64,000 bases of DNA, taken from contig JALQPE010001740.1 of assembly GCA_030407315.1 (NCBI GenBank), forward strand, positions 62,001 to 126,000, read 5' to 3'. Positions 54,647 through 64,000 of the stretch are shown here, piece after piece; the stretch's first letter is position 1; each line of letters opens with the position of its first letter. A program made the translations under genes and the position numbers. The notes beneath the pieces are model-generated. The model did no database searches, was not told the origin of the DNA, and saw only the letters and a list, made by a program, of their open reading frames with translations. Source of the DNA: Asparagopsis taxiformis. Its lineage: Eukaryota; Rhodophyta; Florideophyceae; Bonnemaisoniales; Bonnemaisoniaceae.

Positions 54647-57385
54647 ATGCAATCCAACAACTTTACCACCCCGCACTGCTTGCATCGTGCCGGTTACCAT
54701 TGGCAGGTGCAGGTCCTGTCCAATTCTGTTATCATTCACTACGGAAAGGGGCTCACCCCATCCGGTCGAAAACTCCTCAAGAAATTTGCTTCAAATGCAG
54801 AAGCTGTGTCCTGGGCTGCCGATGCCCTTGCCGCAAAATCTCAAGCTGGTTATAAGTATGTCCCTCTGCTACCTACTTCACAGAATGCCTCATCCAACAA
54901 TCCTCGGCGCTCGTCTCGCAAACGCACCCCCGTAGTCAAACTTGATCCCGAGCCCTGGGTTGTTTACAAGCGTACCAAGCGCCTCAACAAACGATCTAAA
55001 ACCGCTTTCATTGGCAAAACTGTGCACCCTAGCCCTTTGTTACCGCCCGCTGGTGTAGTAGACCCCCCTTCGGGTCTCAAAGGGATGATTTATTCCGAGA
55101 TGGTTCAACAAGATCGTGTCGTGTATGATGTCATGCTTGTAAAGATCGACACCGCTAAACACACCGATTTCTTCACTGTACTCCAGCTCGTCCACATCAA
55201 GCTTTGTTCCCATGATCATCACCAAAACTATGGCGACTTTGTCGTCTACGAGCGCTCAGGCTGCACCGGCACACTTGGTGAGATAAGCTCGGAAACATAT
55301 CCGAAAAACGATCTTGACAACGCAATTGAAGACTTCGAAGAGAGATTCTGGCAGAAAACGGGCCTTTCCTGGCAGGATCGCGACGAAGATCCCGTGAAAA
55401 GCAAGTATAGAGTTGTGAAACAAGATCCAATAGAAAAGTGTCGTCGTTTTACAGAAACAACAGCCTTGTACTATCCGCGTTGGCAGTACTGGGTTGATGA
55501 CCATGTAGACGGAAAATCAACTGACTGGTATGATTACGATTCAAGTGGAAATACTATTGTGGAGCAGCTCTATTCTGAGTCGTTGCATAATCAATGGCTT
55601 TCACAACGCGTCGTGAAAAGCGGAACCTTCTCATATCTTGTCAACCTCACTTCCATGACGCAGGAAAATGTCGTTCATAGCAACCACACTGTTCGAAATA
55701 TTCGCAGAGTACCACCTGGCGAGGCGCCTGATGATATCCCACCCGCATTGGCAGCATCGATAATTGTTGGCGCAGTTCAAACGACGATCAATACCAAAGC
55801 GAAGAAGCCAAACGTGCTGCGTCCAATCAAGAAATCACCTAGTGGTTCTAAACCTGTGCCGCGAGCGATTGTCCCAAAGCTGGACACCGTTGAATCTGAA
55901 CAAGTTGAGATTCCAGTCGATTCTCAAAAACCAAAAGCAGAAAAGTTCTGCGTCGTCGACGACTTTGACGCAATGCTCAATCGGTCTGACATTACAGATG
56001 GCCGGAATAACAACAAGTATTACAAATTGCAACTTTTGCAGGATGTGAAGAATCTTCGTTACTTTGTATGGATGCGATGGGGGCGTGTTGGTGAGTCGCG
56101 GGGCACGCAAACGATGACTAAGGGCCCTTTTAAGAAACTTGAAGACGCAGAGCGCGTGTTTGCGGGAAAGTTCAAGGATAAGACAGCTAACAAATGGAAA
56201 GATCGCGAACAGTTCGAAGCTGTCACTGGAAAATATGAAATGTTGGAAATGGATTATACAACCAACCAGGAAGAGAATCCTGAACCGCTAATTATGCCAT
56301 TGAAGAAAGCAGAGGATGTGGAGTATTTGCCATGCACTCTTCCGAAAGAAACGAAGGCATTGGTTGAATTGCTATTTGAAAAAGACGTATATACTGACGC
56401 GATGAAGGCATTCGATATTGATGTGCGTAGAATGCCGCTAGGAAACCTTTCCTCTGCTCAAATTCAGAAGGGTGTTGCAATATTGGAAGAAATTGAAGAA
56501 GTGTTAAAGATGCCTTCTCTTCAAAGTGCCCAGCTCGCTCGTCTCTCTTCTAAGTTCTATACAACTCTGCCGCACGATTTTGGGAGAAGACGACCGCCTA
56601 TAATATCCAACGCACAAATGCTACAGAATTCATACGACATGTGTAATGTTCTATTGGATATGGAGACAGCAAATTCATTAATGGAGAAGGCCGAAGCGAA
56701 GGAGGAAGATCAAATGCGCAAACAGCTACCACATCCCGTAGACTCGCAATACGCATCGCTGAACGCCAATCTAACATTAGTCGAGCCTGACACTGAAGAA
56801 CACTCGCTGCTCATGCAAGCGTTTGAGCGTACAAAAGGGGATTATTCCGACTCGGAACTACTAGACATCTGGCGAGTGGAGCGGAAGGGAGAAGGCGAGC
56901 GGTTCAGTAGTGTTAAACTAGCGAACCACACCCTTCTATGGCACGGAAGTCATATTGGTGCAATATCAGCTATTCTATCAACAGGCCTGCGAATCATGCC
57001 TCATAGCGGTGGGCGCGTCGGACGCGGAATTTACCTCGCATCCGAAAATGGCAAAAGTCAGCAGTACACGACGCCGGCTAGCAAGAATCGCATCGGGTGC
57101 ATGTTTCTAGCTGAAGCTGCACTGGGTAAATCGTGCAAAATCTTCAAGGATAACTCGTCGCTAACAAAGGCGCCACATGGATTTGACTCTGTTCTCGCGT
57201 GTGGACAACAGACACCGGGCTTCAAGCGACTGGATATCGACGGGGAAAGCATCAGCATTCCTGTAGATATTCCAAAGCCGGTCGCGAAAGCGGCTGGAAG
57301 CAGTTTCTATCAGGACGAATACCTGGTTTACAATGAAGCTCAGGTGCGTCTTCGTTACGTGCTTACTGTGAAGAAGAAGTATTGA
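54647..57385 (+). CDS. Poly(ADP-ribose) polymerase with WGR, WWE and PRD domains
   Basis: This is 912 residues from the ATG at 54647. Domains in order: a bacterial-type WGR (about 14-72, HWQVQV..IIHYGKGLTPSGR); a basic linker; a diverged WGR (about 157-250, FVVYERSGCTGTLGE); a WWE domain (about 279-355, DWYDYDSSGNTIVEQLY and MTQENVVHSNHTVRNIRR); a classic WGR (about 450-535, FVWMRWGRVGESRGTQ); the helical PARP regulatory domain (about 560-690); and the catalytic domain. The H-Y-E triad is complete: His766 in LLWHGS, Tyr796 in GRGIYLA and Glu891 in QDEYLVYN, so chain elongation should be possible. WGR-PRD-CAT is the nuclear DNA-damage PARP1/2/3 class; WWE, which binds iso-ADP-ribose, is normally found in other PARPs. 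Probable nuclear DNA-repair role. Confidence 0.95.
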   Translation: MQSNNFTTPHCLHRAGYHWQVQVLSNSVIIHYGKGLTPSGRKLLKKFASNAEAVSWAADALAAKSQAGYKYVPLLPTSQNASSNNPRRSSRKRTPVVKLDPEPWVVYKRTKRLNKRSKTAFIGKTVHPSPLLPPAGVVDPPSGLKGMIYSEMVQQDRVVYDVMLVKIDTAKHTDFFTVLQLVHIKLCSHDHHQNYGDFVVYERSGCTGTLGEISSETYPKNDLDNAIEDFEERFWQKTGLSWQDRDEDPVKSKYRVVKQDPIEKCRRFTETTALYYPRWQYWVDDHVDGKSTDWYDYDSSGNTIVEQLYSESLHNQWLSQRVVKSGTFSYLVNLTSMTQENVVHSNHTVRNIRRVPPGEAPDDIPPALAASIIVGAVQTTINTKAKKPNVLRPIKKSPSGSKPVPRAIVPKLDTVESEQVEIPVDSQKPKAEKFCVVDDFDAMLNRSDITDGRNNNKYYKLQLLQDVKNLRYFVWMRWGRVGESRGTQTMTKGPFKKLEDAERVFAGKFKDKTANKWKDREQFEAVTGKYEMLEMDYTTNQEENPEPLIMPLKKAEDVEYLPCTLPKETKALVELLFEKDVYTDAMKAFDIDVRRMPLGNLSSAQIQKGVAILEEIEEVLKMPSLQSAQLARLSSKFYTTLPHDFGRRRPPIISNAQMLQNSYDMCNVLLDMETANSLMEKAEAKEEDQMRKQLPHPVDSQYASLNANLTLVEPDTEEHSLLMQAFERTKGDYSDSELLDIWRVERKGEGERFSSVKLANHTLLWHGSHIGAISAILSTGLRIMPHSGGRVGRGIYLASENGKSQQYTTPASKNRIGCMFLAEAALGKSCKIFKDNSSLTKAPHGFDSVLACGQQTPGFKRLDIDGESISIPVDIPKPVAKAAGSSFYQDEYLVYNEAQVRLRYVLTVKKKY

Positions 57386-58129
57386 TCAAAAGTTGAGGAT
57401 ATGTGTAGTGTTTGCAATCATATGGAATTGATTAAATTTCACCGTTGAGTTTCTCGATGCGTGCATGGATGATGCACATTTCATGCCTTATTTTGCTGGC
57501 AGAAGGCTTTCAGCACACGTTGGCAGGTTTGCGCAGCGGCCATACGATGGTATCACTGGTCAATTGATGCATTGAGTGATAAACCAAGGCGTAGTTCTTT
57601 TTTGGGAATTAGGTGAATTGGATTGGAATGCCTCTGCTCTTCCAACAGCAGATGTATGAGAAAATACGGAAAGGTGACGGAGTTTATTGGACATGACAGG
57701 GTGGAAATAGCAATGCGTGTTTCTTCTCTTGCCAACCATGCCACTTCACGTGCATATCGCTTGCAGAGCACTGCAAGTTTTGGACATTTTGGAGTGGTGT
57801 GGAGTGGATTGGTGTGATCGTCTTGATTTAATTCATCACTGCTGCCAAGAAACGGCTAAAAGTAGAGCAAAGAAAAGATTGGATGGTTGCAAAAACGACT
57901 GCACGACATTTTGTAGTCGTGTCGGGCGACCCAATTTCTTCCCATACACGTGCACCATACGCACTTATACTTGGAGATCATACGTTGACATGCAACTGCA
58001 TTCTTTTTCTCAGAATATTTACTGCGCGCCGACAAGGAGACGCCATGGTCAACAGATAACTTTTGCTATTCTTCGGTTGCGCAGCAGCATTTTGAGCTCG
58101 ATCTGCTCTTCGTCGTTCTCCTTTCCGAA
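57386..58129. other. Intergenic, 744 bp
   Basis: It holds the PARP 3' UTR and the RING gene promoter, both rightward. Open frames have no recognisable product. Confidence 0.4.
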
Positions 58130-58875
58130 ATGCTTTGCTTTTTATTCGCACGCTTATCTCGCTTGTTCGGCAGCAAGACAAACCAACGTACGTCTGAATG
58201 TGAAATCAACTCGCTCTTTTCCACCCGCCGACAGCCTCTAACGCTCCAATCCAAACTTGCTTTTGCCTCCGAACACGTGCAGGAAACGCTCTGATTTCTG
58301 CCCCGACTCAGACAGTCACACCATCACGACATCGACGAGGCTGTAGACGTAATCGACACAATTCCACATCTGCTTCCAACACTGTACAGCAGTCCAGCAC
58401 AGAAACGACCAGAAACTTGCCACGCTCTCTCAGTGATATTTTGGACCAGCAGTCGGGCCAATCTACTTTCTATCAGATCAGGATGAGTAGATACGATGCT
58501 CTGGGACAGCCAGTATATGAGCTTCACCCATCAGATACTATCAGAGATGATTTTGGACGGTCGGGAGACATATACAATTCTTCCAGCTTTCCAGTACTGC
58601 CTGTATCTCGTCCAGCAACTTCTGGTTCAGAGCTGCAACGATCTCCTGATCTTTCGAATGTCGTGTCCTTCCGTGCCACTCGTGCTCTGAGGTATAAGAG
58701 GTGTCCAGTGTGTCTAGAATCGTTCGGCAATGACAATGTCACTATGGGTCAATGTTTGCATGCGGTCCATTCAACTTGCTTGGCTGATTGGCTGCAAAGG
58801 GATCCGAGCAAGTCATGTCCGGTGTGCCGTAGCGGATATGAGGACATCGATGTAGACGTAATGATACCTACCTGA
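58130..58875 (+). CDS. RING-H2 finger protein, two exons
   Basis: Exon 1 is 58130-58187 and exon 2 is 58283-58875, joined across a 95-nt intron (GTACGT..GTGCAG, phase 1, with a CTAAC-like branch site). The joined frame gives 216 residues. The second exon has an open frame with no ATG in its upstream part, which demands an earlier exon. The N-terminus (MLCFLFARLSRLFGSKTNQ) is short and hydrophobic/basic. A Ser/Thr/Arg-rich disordered middle follows. The C-terminal RING-H2 (about 169-207) has CPVC, then CLHAVHSTCLADWL and CPVC, the C3H2C3 set of E3 ubiquitin ligases. The substrate is unknown. The exon structure is by inspection and needs transcript support. Confidence 0.8.
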
Positions 58876-61647
58876 TCTTTCTCGGCGTAATATGACTGCT
58901 GTATGCTTTGGCGCTTATTTAAGAAACACAGTGGAATGCTCAGGGGATAAGGGCATCATGTGTTTTCATCATTCTCGGACATGCTGCATCAAAGCTGGTG
59001 AATGTGCAGTCACTCTACGTCTTCGCCTTGGGAACTTTCTACATTTTCATCTGGCCCGAATAGAGATTTTCGATTGGTTGATAGGATGTTTTTATTCGTT
59101 GCAGCCATATCTTGTTTTCAAATGCCGATCATCGTCATCGTCTGCAGCTGCTGTATCATTGATTTGAAAGTAGTCAATGCAGTGCTGTGAGACGTGGATG
59201 ATGACAGGGGAAACTATTTAATCCGTCCAGATATGATGCTGCACTTTCTCTGCGACTATGTTCTCTAGGTTATAGTGATCTATTACATTACCAAACCTCC
59301 AACTAGCTAAATGATACACAGTATTTGTACACTTCCTGCATGTGGTATAGGAATGTCATTCTTTCCAAACTAAAATATCGCAAACCCATCGTTTGTCATC
59401 TACACGGGTGCGATCACCTCCTTAAGGAGATATTGTCATCATCATTGTCATCCGCTTTGCGCTCGCTCTTTCAATACATGCTCTGGTCACTTTTTCTGTA
59501 CTCACGTTTGCAACTATGCTGATGGAACTGCCACACAACCAACCAAATTAGTAGTGCAAGCAGTGCTCTGGCGTGGACTACCCTCGTTCTATATGTTTGA
59601 ATAATAGTCCATATGGCAACTCTTATAGGAAGTTCACGCAGAAAATATTTTTCAACGATCGTACCTTGGACTAGAGATTCCGATACAGTATACATCATGC
59701 ATCCATGTTTCCTCATATATCCAAATTTCTTTTTCTCGTTGGGATGCAATCAATACGCATCGCATTACTCGGGCGATGCGTCAGATAGGTGCAAGCCTTT
59801 GTTCCGTCGCGTGCAGCGATGACGATTGTATCAGTAACAAGCTTTGTTTTTCGTCAGGACAAGCAGGTGACCGTATTGTATATTGTGCATTAGGTATTTT
59901 GTAAATCCCGAGTTCTCATTCCGACCCTTCCAAGCCCATATAGCGCGTTCTATCAGTTGCTACAAGGTTAGGAAGATCTGATTGGCTGAAGAACTCCAGT
60001 ACTCCTGCCCCTGGGGTTGACCAAGCACAATTGCCAGTCGGTTCTGCAATAAAACAGTGTTCTCCTACTTTAGAGGCTTATTTCTATGGACATAGATGTC
60101 TAGTTCTGGTGCTACGGTGTTAGTTGATGACAATATTTCATTCAGTTTGACAGATAATCACAGGTACACCTCCATCATCGTAGTAAGCTCCAGAACTCAT
60201 CGTTCTTAAATCGTTGGGTTTATAACAGTCAATCATAATACAACACATATGGAATAGTAACCAGGTCTCAATTGTTTTCCGGACAAATTCTCTGAGTTCA
60301 TATCTCTAGTTAAACAAAGTGACACACGGTTTAGAATTTTGATTACCTTTTTTCCCAATCGTACCCCTCGGGTAAGAATACTGTGTTATCTAGAGAAATG
60401 AGCTTCTGGAGCACGAGAACGGGTAAAGAATGTTATTGTTCCAACTGCTCGAAATTACCATATGACTATTTCGTTGCCTGCTGAGGTTGTGTCCTTACAC
60501 CATGCAGTTACTCTGAAAGATATTACAAACCATAGCCAAACAATTGGTTCCTTTGGAGGAAGTCACTCGATTTGAGATCAGCTTTGAAGGCAGTATTGAA
60601 TTTTGGTGCACTAATGTCCCTGATCAGTATACCCTTTGCGGAATGTTTGAATTACAAGTTGAACCGCTTTTCGTTTGAAAAGGGCCAAGTATTGATTTCC
60701 TCATTCGCGATGTCTGTGATGCAACTCGAGATTTGCGCATTCAATGCACGAGCTTCATCTTCAGTTGAGCCCAAAAAATTCAAGTCTACTCGGTTCGATT
60801 GATAAAGTAAAGGCTCTTTCCCTGTCCTGAATCCTTTCCAAAAGAATCATTATGGTTGCTATCGTTATCAATTGATCGCTGAGCTTTTCATAAACTTGCA
60901 CTTGCGCGCCCAATGCATGTCGGGCGGTTTACCCACATTTCCTTTCCGCAAACTAGTTGGATCACTAGGTTTGTCTGCTGGTGATCTTTTCTACCACTGT
61001 AACGAACATATCTTGGTCGTCTAGGTTTGAACGTTCTTCAAAAGAGTAGAGTCTCTTTCGTATCGGTTTGTGTTTTTTGTTCAAACTTTCCTAGACCATC
61101 GATATTGCTGATATCCATGTGGTACCCATTTCTGCTCTCGAGTTACAGCATTGGCGCAAGGTAGAGCCTCGCGATTTGTCTTTATGCCGTTCCAGACTCG
61201 TTCAATTCCGACCAGATGGTTTTGAAGATTATAAAAGTTTGCGGACCAACTTTACAGCATAGAGGTCGATGGTCTTCAACTATGATCGCCGAGCCGATTG
61301 TGGATGTCATAAAATGGCTACGTCTGCGAGTAATCTACTCTTGACGTGTAAATTTGCGCATTGGTACAGTATTTTTTGTTGCCCCAGATCTAATAACAAC
61401 AATAAAAAGTACAATAGTGTTGACATGTATTTATAATTCGTCTTATACAGTAGCATCAACGTGGAAAACAGGATGCACATATCTTTTTGCTGAAAAAAAT
61501 TCCAAGTTTCCGCCCCCTCTGGTCTGTTGTGCGCCTTACGAAACCAAGTACGTCACGTACATCGGATCACGGCCGAGTCCACAGTTCCATAGATCCTTCC
61601 ATTTGCCAGGCGCGGCGTACGATTTCCGCCCAAATTTGAGCAAACAA
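58876..61647. other. AT-rich gene-poor stretch, 2.8 kb
   Basis: This is the longest gap in the window, clearly lower in GC than its flanks. Only short frames are present. On the minus strand several adjacent segments look protein-like but are broken by stops and phase changes (for example RYELREFVRKTIETWLLFHM near 60300 and ELPIRVAIWTIIQTYRT near 59600). This would suit a decayed gene or mobile element, but no reverse transcriptase, transposase or terminal repeat could be confirmed. A TATAAAAG lies near 61231. No tRNA was seen. Confidence 0.4.
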
Positions 61648-63828
61648 ATGGCAGCAGACGGCACAGAACAAATACAGCCAACAAACCAGCCGCCTCGCAT
61701 CCGACGTCTACCAGCGCAAGTAGTAAATCGAATTGCAGCGGGTGAAGTCGTAATTCGTCCGTCGGCCGCACTGAAAGAGCTACTAGAAAACTGTCTCGAT
61801 GCAGGCGCGACGAGTATCACTGTGACCGTTCGAGAGGGCGGCTTGAAGCTTTTACAAGTCACAGACAACGGTTCTGGTATTCCACTCGAAGACCTGCCCC
61901 TTCTCTGCGAGCGTTTCGCCACGTCGAAACTGAAAAGCTACGATGATCTCGAGCAAATCGGCACGTTTGGATTCCGCGGCGAGGCGCTTGCGTCCATCTC
62001 GCATGTGGCACGTCTCTCCGTTTTGACCAAAACAGCCGCGTCCAACGTCGCCTACAAAGCGTCGTACCTCGACGGCGCCATCCGTGCAGAGCCGGAGGCC
62101 ACGGCCGGTGTGAACGGGACGACGATTGTCGTGGAGGATATGTTTTACAATGTTGCCACGCGTAAGCTTTCGGTGAAATGCGAGTCGGAGGAGTATCGGT
62201 CCATTGTGCAGGTCGTGTCGAGATACGCGATTCGGTATTCGGACGTGTCGTTTGTCTGTCGCAAACAGCAGACAGGCAATTCGACGCGTGTGGTGGCGGG
62301 TGCGGATGTTCGCACCGAGGTGCAGTCCTCTGTGAAGGACAACATTCGATGTGCGTTTGGAAGCGCGGTGGCGAACGAACTGATGTCATTTGAGATTGAG
62401 CTGGAGGACATCGAGGTGCGTATGAGAGCGCATGTCACGAGTTCGAATTATAGTATGAAGAAGGGCGTGTTTATCCTGTTCATCAATGGGCGTCTTGTGG
62501 AATGCGGCGCATTGCGGCGGGCTGTGTGGGCGGCTTATAGTACGTTTATTGCGAAGAACGGGCATCCGTTTGTATATTTAGATTTGGTGATGAAACAAAG
62601 CGACATCGATGTCAATGTGCACCCGACGAAGAAGGAAGTTCGGTTCATGCATGAACTGGCGATCACGGAGGCGCTGATTGAGAGGTTGACGGACAAGCTG
62701 AAGAGGGCGGAGACATCGCGCACGTTTCTAACGCAATCTGTGTTTGTGACGGGCGGGGCGAACGGCGGCAGTATTGGTGTGGCAACGGGCACGCAGCGGG
62801 ACAAGGGGGCGGAGAAATGCAGCGCGACGGCAGCGACGCAGGACTTTGAGGACCAAGAATTGAGCGAGGCGGGGAGCGAGTGCGACGGAGAAATCGGCGG
62901 AAAACGAGGGAGAAATAGGTATGAATTAGCAGCGATCGATAATGAAACGAGGCCGAAAAGCAAGGGGAAAGTGGTGTATGCAAAGGACAAAGTTCGAGCG
63001 GGATCGCATGCTCCGATCGGTCTATTGGACGCGTTCATCACAGCGAAGAACGAGCTATGGCCGAAAATCGAACGACGGGGGCGTCGTGGCGACGACTCGC
63101 AACCGATGCTGACGTCTGTGCGCAGGCTACTGGACGAGATCGAGGAGGAGGCGCATCGGGGAATGATGCAAATGCTACGGGAACATATATTTGTGGGTGT
63201 AGTGAACCGTCAGTACGCGTTAATTCAATATAGCACCAAACTGATGCTGGCAGAAATCGAGCCGATCACACGGGAATTGGTGTACCAACTGGTGCTACGA
63301 CGGCTGTGCGCACACGAGATGTTTGTACTATCGCCGGCGGCGCCGGTGCAACGGCTACTCGCGCAGGCGGGGGACGAGCGCACGGCTGGGACGCATGGCG
63401 AGTTGCTGATGTCCAAGGCGGAGATGTTGGAGGAGTACTTTGGGATTGCGCTAGCACGCGATGCGGATGGGGGGGTGTGGTTGAAAAAATTACCGCTAAT
63501 CATGCAAGGTCTTACACCGGATTTGAACGGTAGCGGGCGATTTCTACTCGCCATTGCTGTGCAGGTTGACTGGTGTAATGAGCAGCAATGTCTGGAGCGC
63601 GTTTCGCGTGCGCTGGCGGAATGGTACGCGAGCGATTGGGAGCCGTTGGCGGGTGCGGATGGCGCGGATGAAACGGCGATTGAACAACGCCGTCATTGGC
63701 TCCTACAGCATGTGGTGTTTGATGCTTTTCGCAGACACTTGCATCCGTCGAGGTCGCTCGAGCGTCGGCACGCACTGCGTCAAGTGACGTCTACGGCGCG
63801 TTTGTACAAGATATTTGAGCGTTGTTGA
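61648..63828 (+). CDS. MLH1: DNA mismatch repair protein MLH1
   Basis: The first ATG (61648) gives 726 residues. The GHKL ATPase domain has RRLPAQVVNRIAAGEVV, ENCLDAGAT (near 47-55), DNGSGIP (near 73), GFRGEALASI (near 108) and GVNGTTIVVEDMFYN. The MutL transducer domain follows with DVNVHPTKKEVRFMHE (near 322-337). A disordered acidic/basic linker (about 375-450) leads to the PMS-binding C-terminal domain. The chain ends in LYKIFERC, the MLH1-specific FERC terminus that caps the PMS1/2 endonuclease site. This sets it apart from PMS1, PMS2 and MLH3. It is slightly shorter than the human protein because of the linker. The frame is open upstream without ATG. Confidence 0.97.
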   Translation: MAADGTEQIQPTNQPPRIRRLPAQVVNRIAAGEVVIRPSAALKELLENCLDAGATSITVTVREGGLKLLQVTDNGSGIPLEDLPLLCERFATSKLKSYDDLEQIGTFGFRGEALASISHVARLSVLTKTAASNVAYKASYLDGAIRAEPEATAGVNGTTIVVEDMFYNVATRKLSVKCESEEYRSIVQVVSRYAIRYSDVSFVCRKQQTGNSTRVVAGADVRTEVQSSVKDNIRCAFGSAVANELMSFEIELEDIEVRMRAHVTSSNYSMKKGVFILFINGRLVECGALRRAVWAAYSTFIAKNGHPFVYLDLVMKQSDIDVNVHPTKKEVRFMHELAITEALIERLTDKLKRAETSRTFLTQSVFVTGGANGGSIGVATGTQRDKGAEKCSATAATQDFEDQELSEAGSECDGEIGGKRGRNRYELAAIDNETRPKSKGKVVYAKDKVRAGSHAPIGLLDAFITAKNELWPKIERRGRRGDDSQPMLTSVRRLLDEIEEEAHRGMMQMLREHIFVGVVNRQYALIQYSTKLMLAEIEPITRELVYQLVLRRLCAHEMFVLSPAAPVQRLLAQAGDERTAGTHGELLMSKAEMLEEYFGIALARDADGGVWLKKLPLIMQGLTPDLNGSGRFLLAIAVQVDWCNEQQCLERVSRALAEWYASDWEPLAGADGADETAIEQRRHWLLQHVVFDAFRRHLHPSRSLERRHALRQVTSTARLYKIFERC

Positions 63829-63834
63829 GCGTGC

Positions 63835-63875
63835 ACGCGCACACGCACACGCACGTACACTCGCCTTCGATGCCG
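63835..63875. repeat. Short CA/CG-rich simple repeat
   Basis: A GCGCACACGCACACGCACG-type alternating purine-pyrimidine tract lies just downstream of the MLH1 stop. AATAAA-like polyadenylation signals follow near 63940-63967. Confidence 0.6.
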
Positions 63876-64000
63876 TACAACTTGAGTCACCGAGCGTGAC
63901 AGGGTCAATTTAGTGATCCGTTACGATTGCATCGTTGAGAACAAATAAAACAATAAGAATAAATAAACGTGACGCGAAAAATTCGTCCCCTACACTCCGT

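Noticed and set aside
59411..59430. Sequence resembling the 3' end of bacterial/plastid 16S rRNA (GATCACCTCCTTA)
   Set aside because: Only about 12 bases match, no rRNA helix sequence surrounds them, and the bases also form a chance palindrome (CTCCTTAAGGAG). Not an rRNA fragment.
60250..61150. Possible copia-type RNase H remnant on the minus strand
   Set aside because: A few residues (KGYTD) fit the motif, but the frame breaks at once and no DDE, RT or LTR could be found. Kept only as a general decayed-element suspicion.
1..64000. CRISPR arrays, bacterial operons, phage or plasmid genes
   Set aside because: None seen; spliced housekeeping genes, a tRNA intron and organelle-targeting leaders mark the whole window as eukaryotic nuclear DNA.

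Overview
This window looks like the nuclear genome of a photosynthetic, compact-genome eukaryote, most likely a unicellular red alga (inference). The protein-coding genes are overwhelmingly eukaryotic: MLH1, PARP, NUP54, PSMD7/RPN8, importin-4, eL20, TMX2 and BLOC1S1. Three of them carry typical plastid-targeting leaders (CbbY-type phosphatase, malonyl-CoA:ACP transacylase, CSP41b). A CBM20 protein without a leader fits starch stored in the cytosol, and a bacterial-type uS8 is nuclear-encoded for an organelle. Genes are 2 kb apart on average and mostly intronless. Where introns can be seen they are only 83-95 nt long, with GT(A/C)(C/T)GT- or GTCAGT-like donors and CAG acceptors. A glaucophyte or another lineage with few introns cannot be excluded.

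Layout. 1-5.4 kb: the N-terminal part of a proline-rich protein cut by the window edge, a secreted Hedgehog-type Hint (Hog) protein, and a U/P-type (PHO80-like) cyclin with a cluster of CACGTG boxes upstream. 5.4-7.4 kb: a long promoter/intergenic stretch with one doubtful small ORF. 7.4-17.3 kb: TraB-domain protein, NUP54, an unknown basic protein, a polytopic class-3 (DAGL-like) lipase, an unknown multi-pass membrane protein, TMX2, and a CDCA7-type zinc finger protein. 17.3-19.3 kb: unresolved stretch, then an intron-containing tRNA-Phe. 19.6-24 kb: plastid CbbY phosphatase, an RBBP9-like pseudo-hydrolase whose stop codon lies 4 nt from the CbbY stop, a second U-type cyclin, and the CBM20 protein. 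24.6-35.3 kb: a 1653-residue acidic tail-anchored protein, mitochondrial uS8, and a REJ/IPT-type surface receptor. 35.8-42.8 kb: CSP41b, a B12D/NDUFA4-type protein with an acidic tail, a WD40 protein, a centrin-like EF-hand protein, three-exon BLOC1S1, and a second CDCA7-type zinc finger. 44.7-58.9 kb: MCAT, importin-4, eL20, two-exon RPN8, mARC, a PARP with a hybrid WGR/WWE architecture, and a two-exon RING-H2 protein. 58.9-61.6 kb: an AT-rich stretch without an intact gene. 61.6-63.8 kb: MLH1.

Neighbouring genes are not functionally clustered, as expected for a eukaryote. The themes are plastid metabolism (CbbY, MCAT, CSP41b), cytosolic starch (CBM20), DNA maintenance (PARP, MLH1, CDCA7-like), endomembrane and surface proteins (Hog, REJ/IPT, TMX2, DAGL-like, BLOC1S1) and nuclear transport (NUP54, importin-4). 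The most noteworthy items are the Hog protein, the PARP domain architecture, the RBBP9 pseudoenzyme with a lost catalytic triad, the 1565-residue REJ receptor and the giant tail-anchored protein. Homology statements rest on reading motifs by eye and on remembered family features; no search was run.
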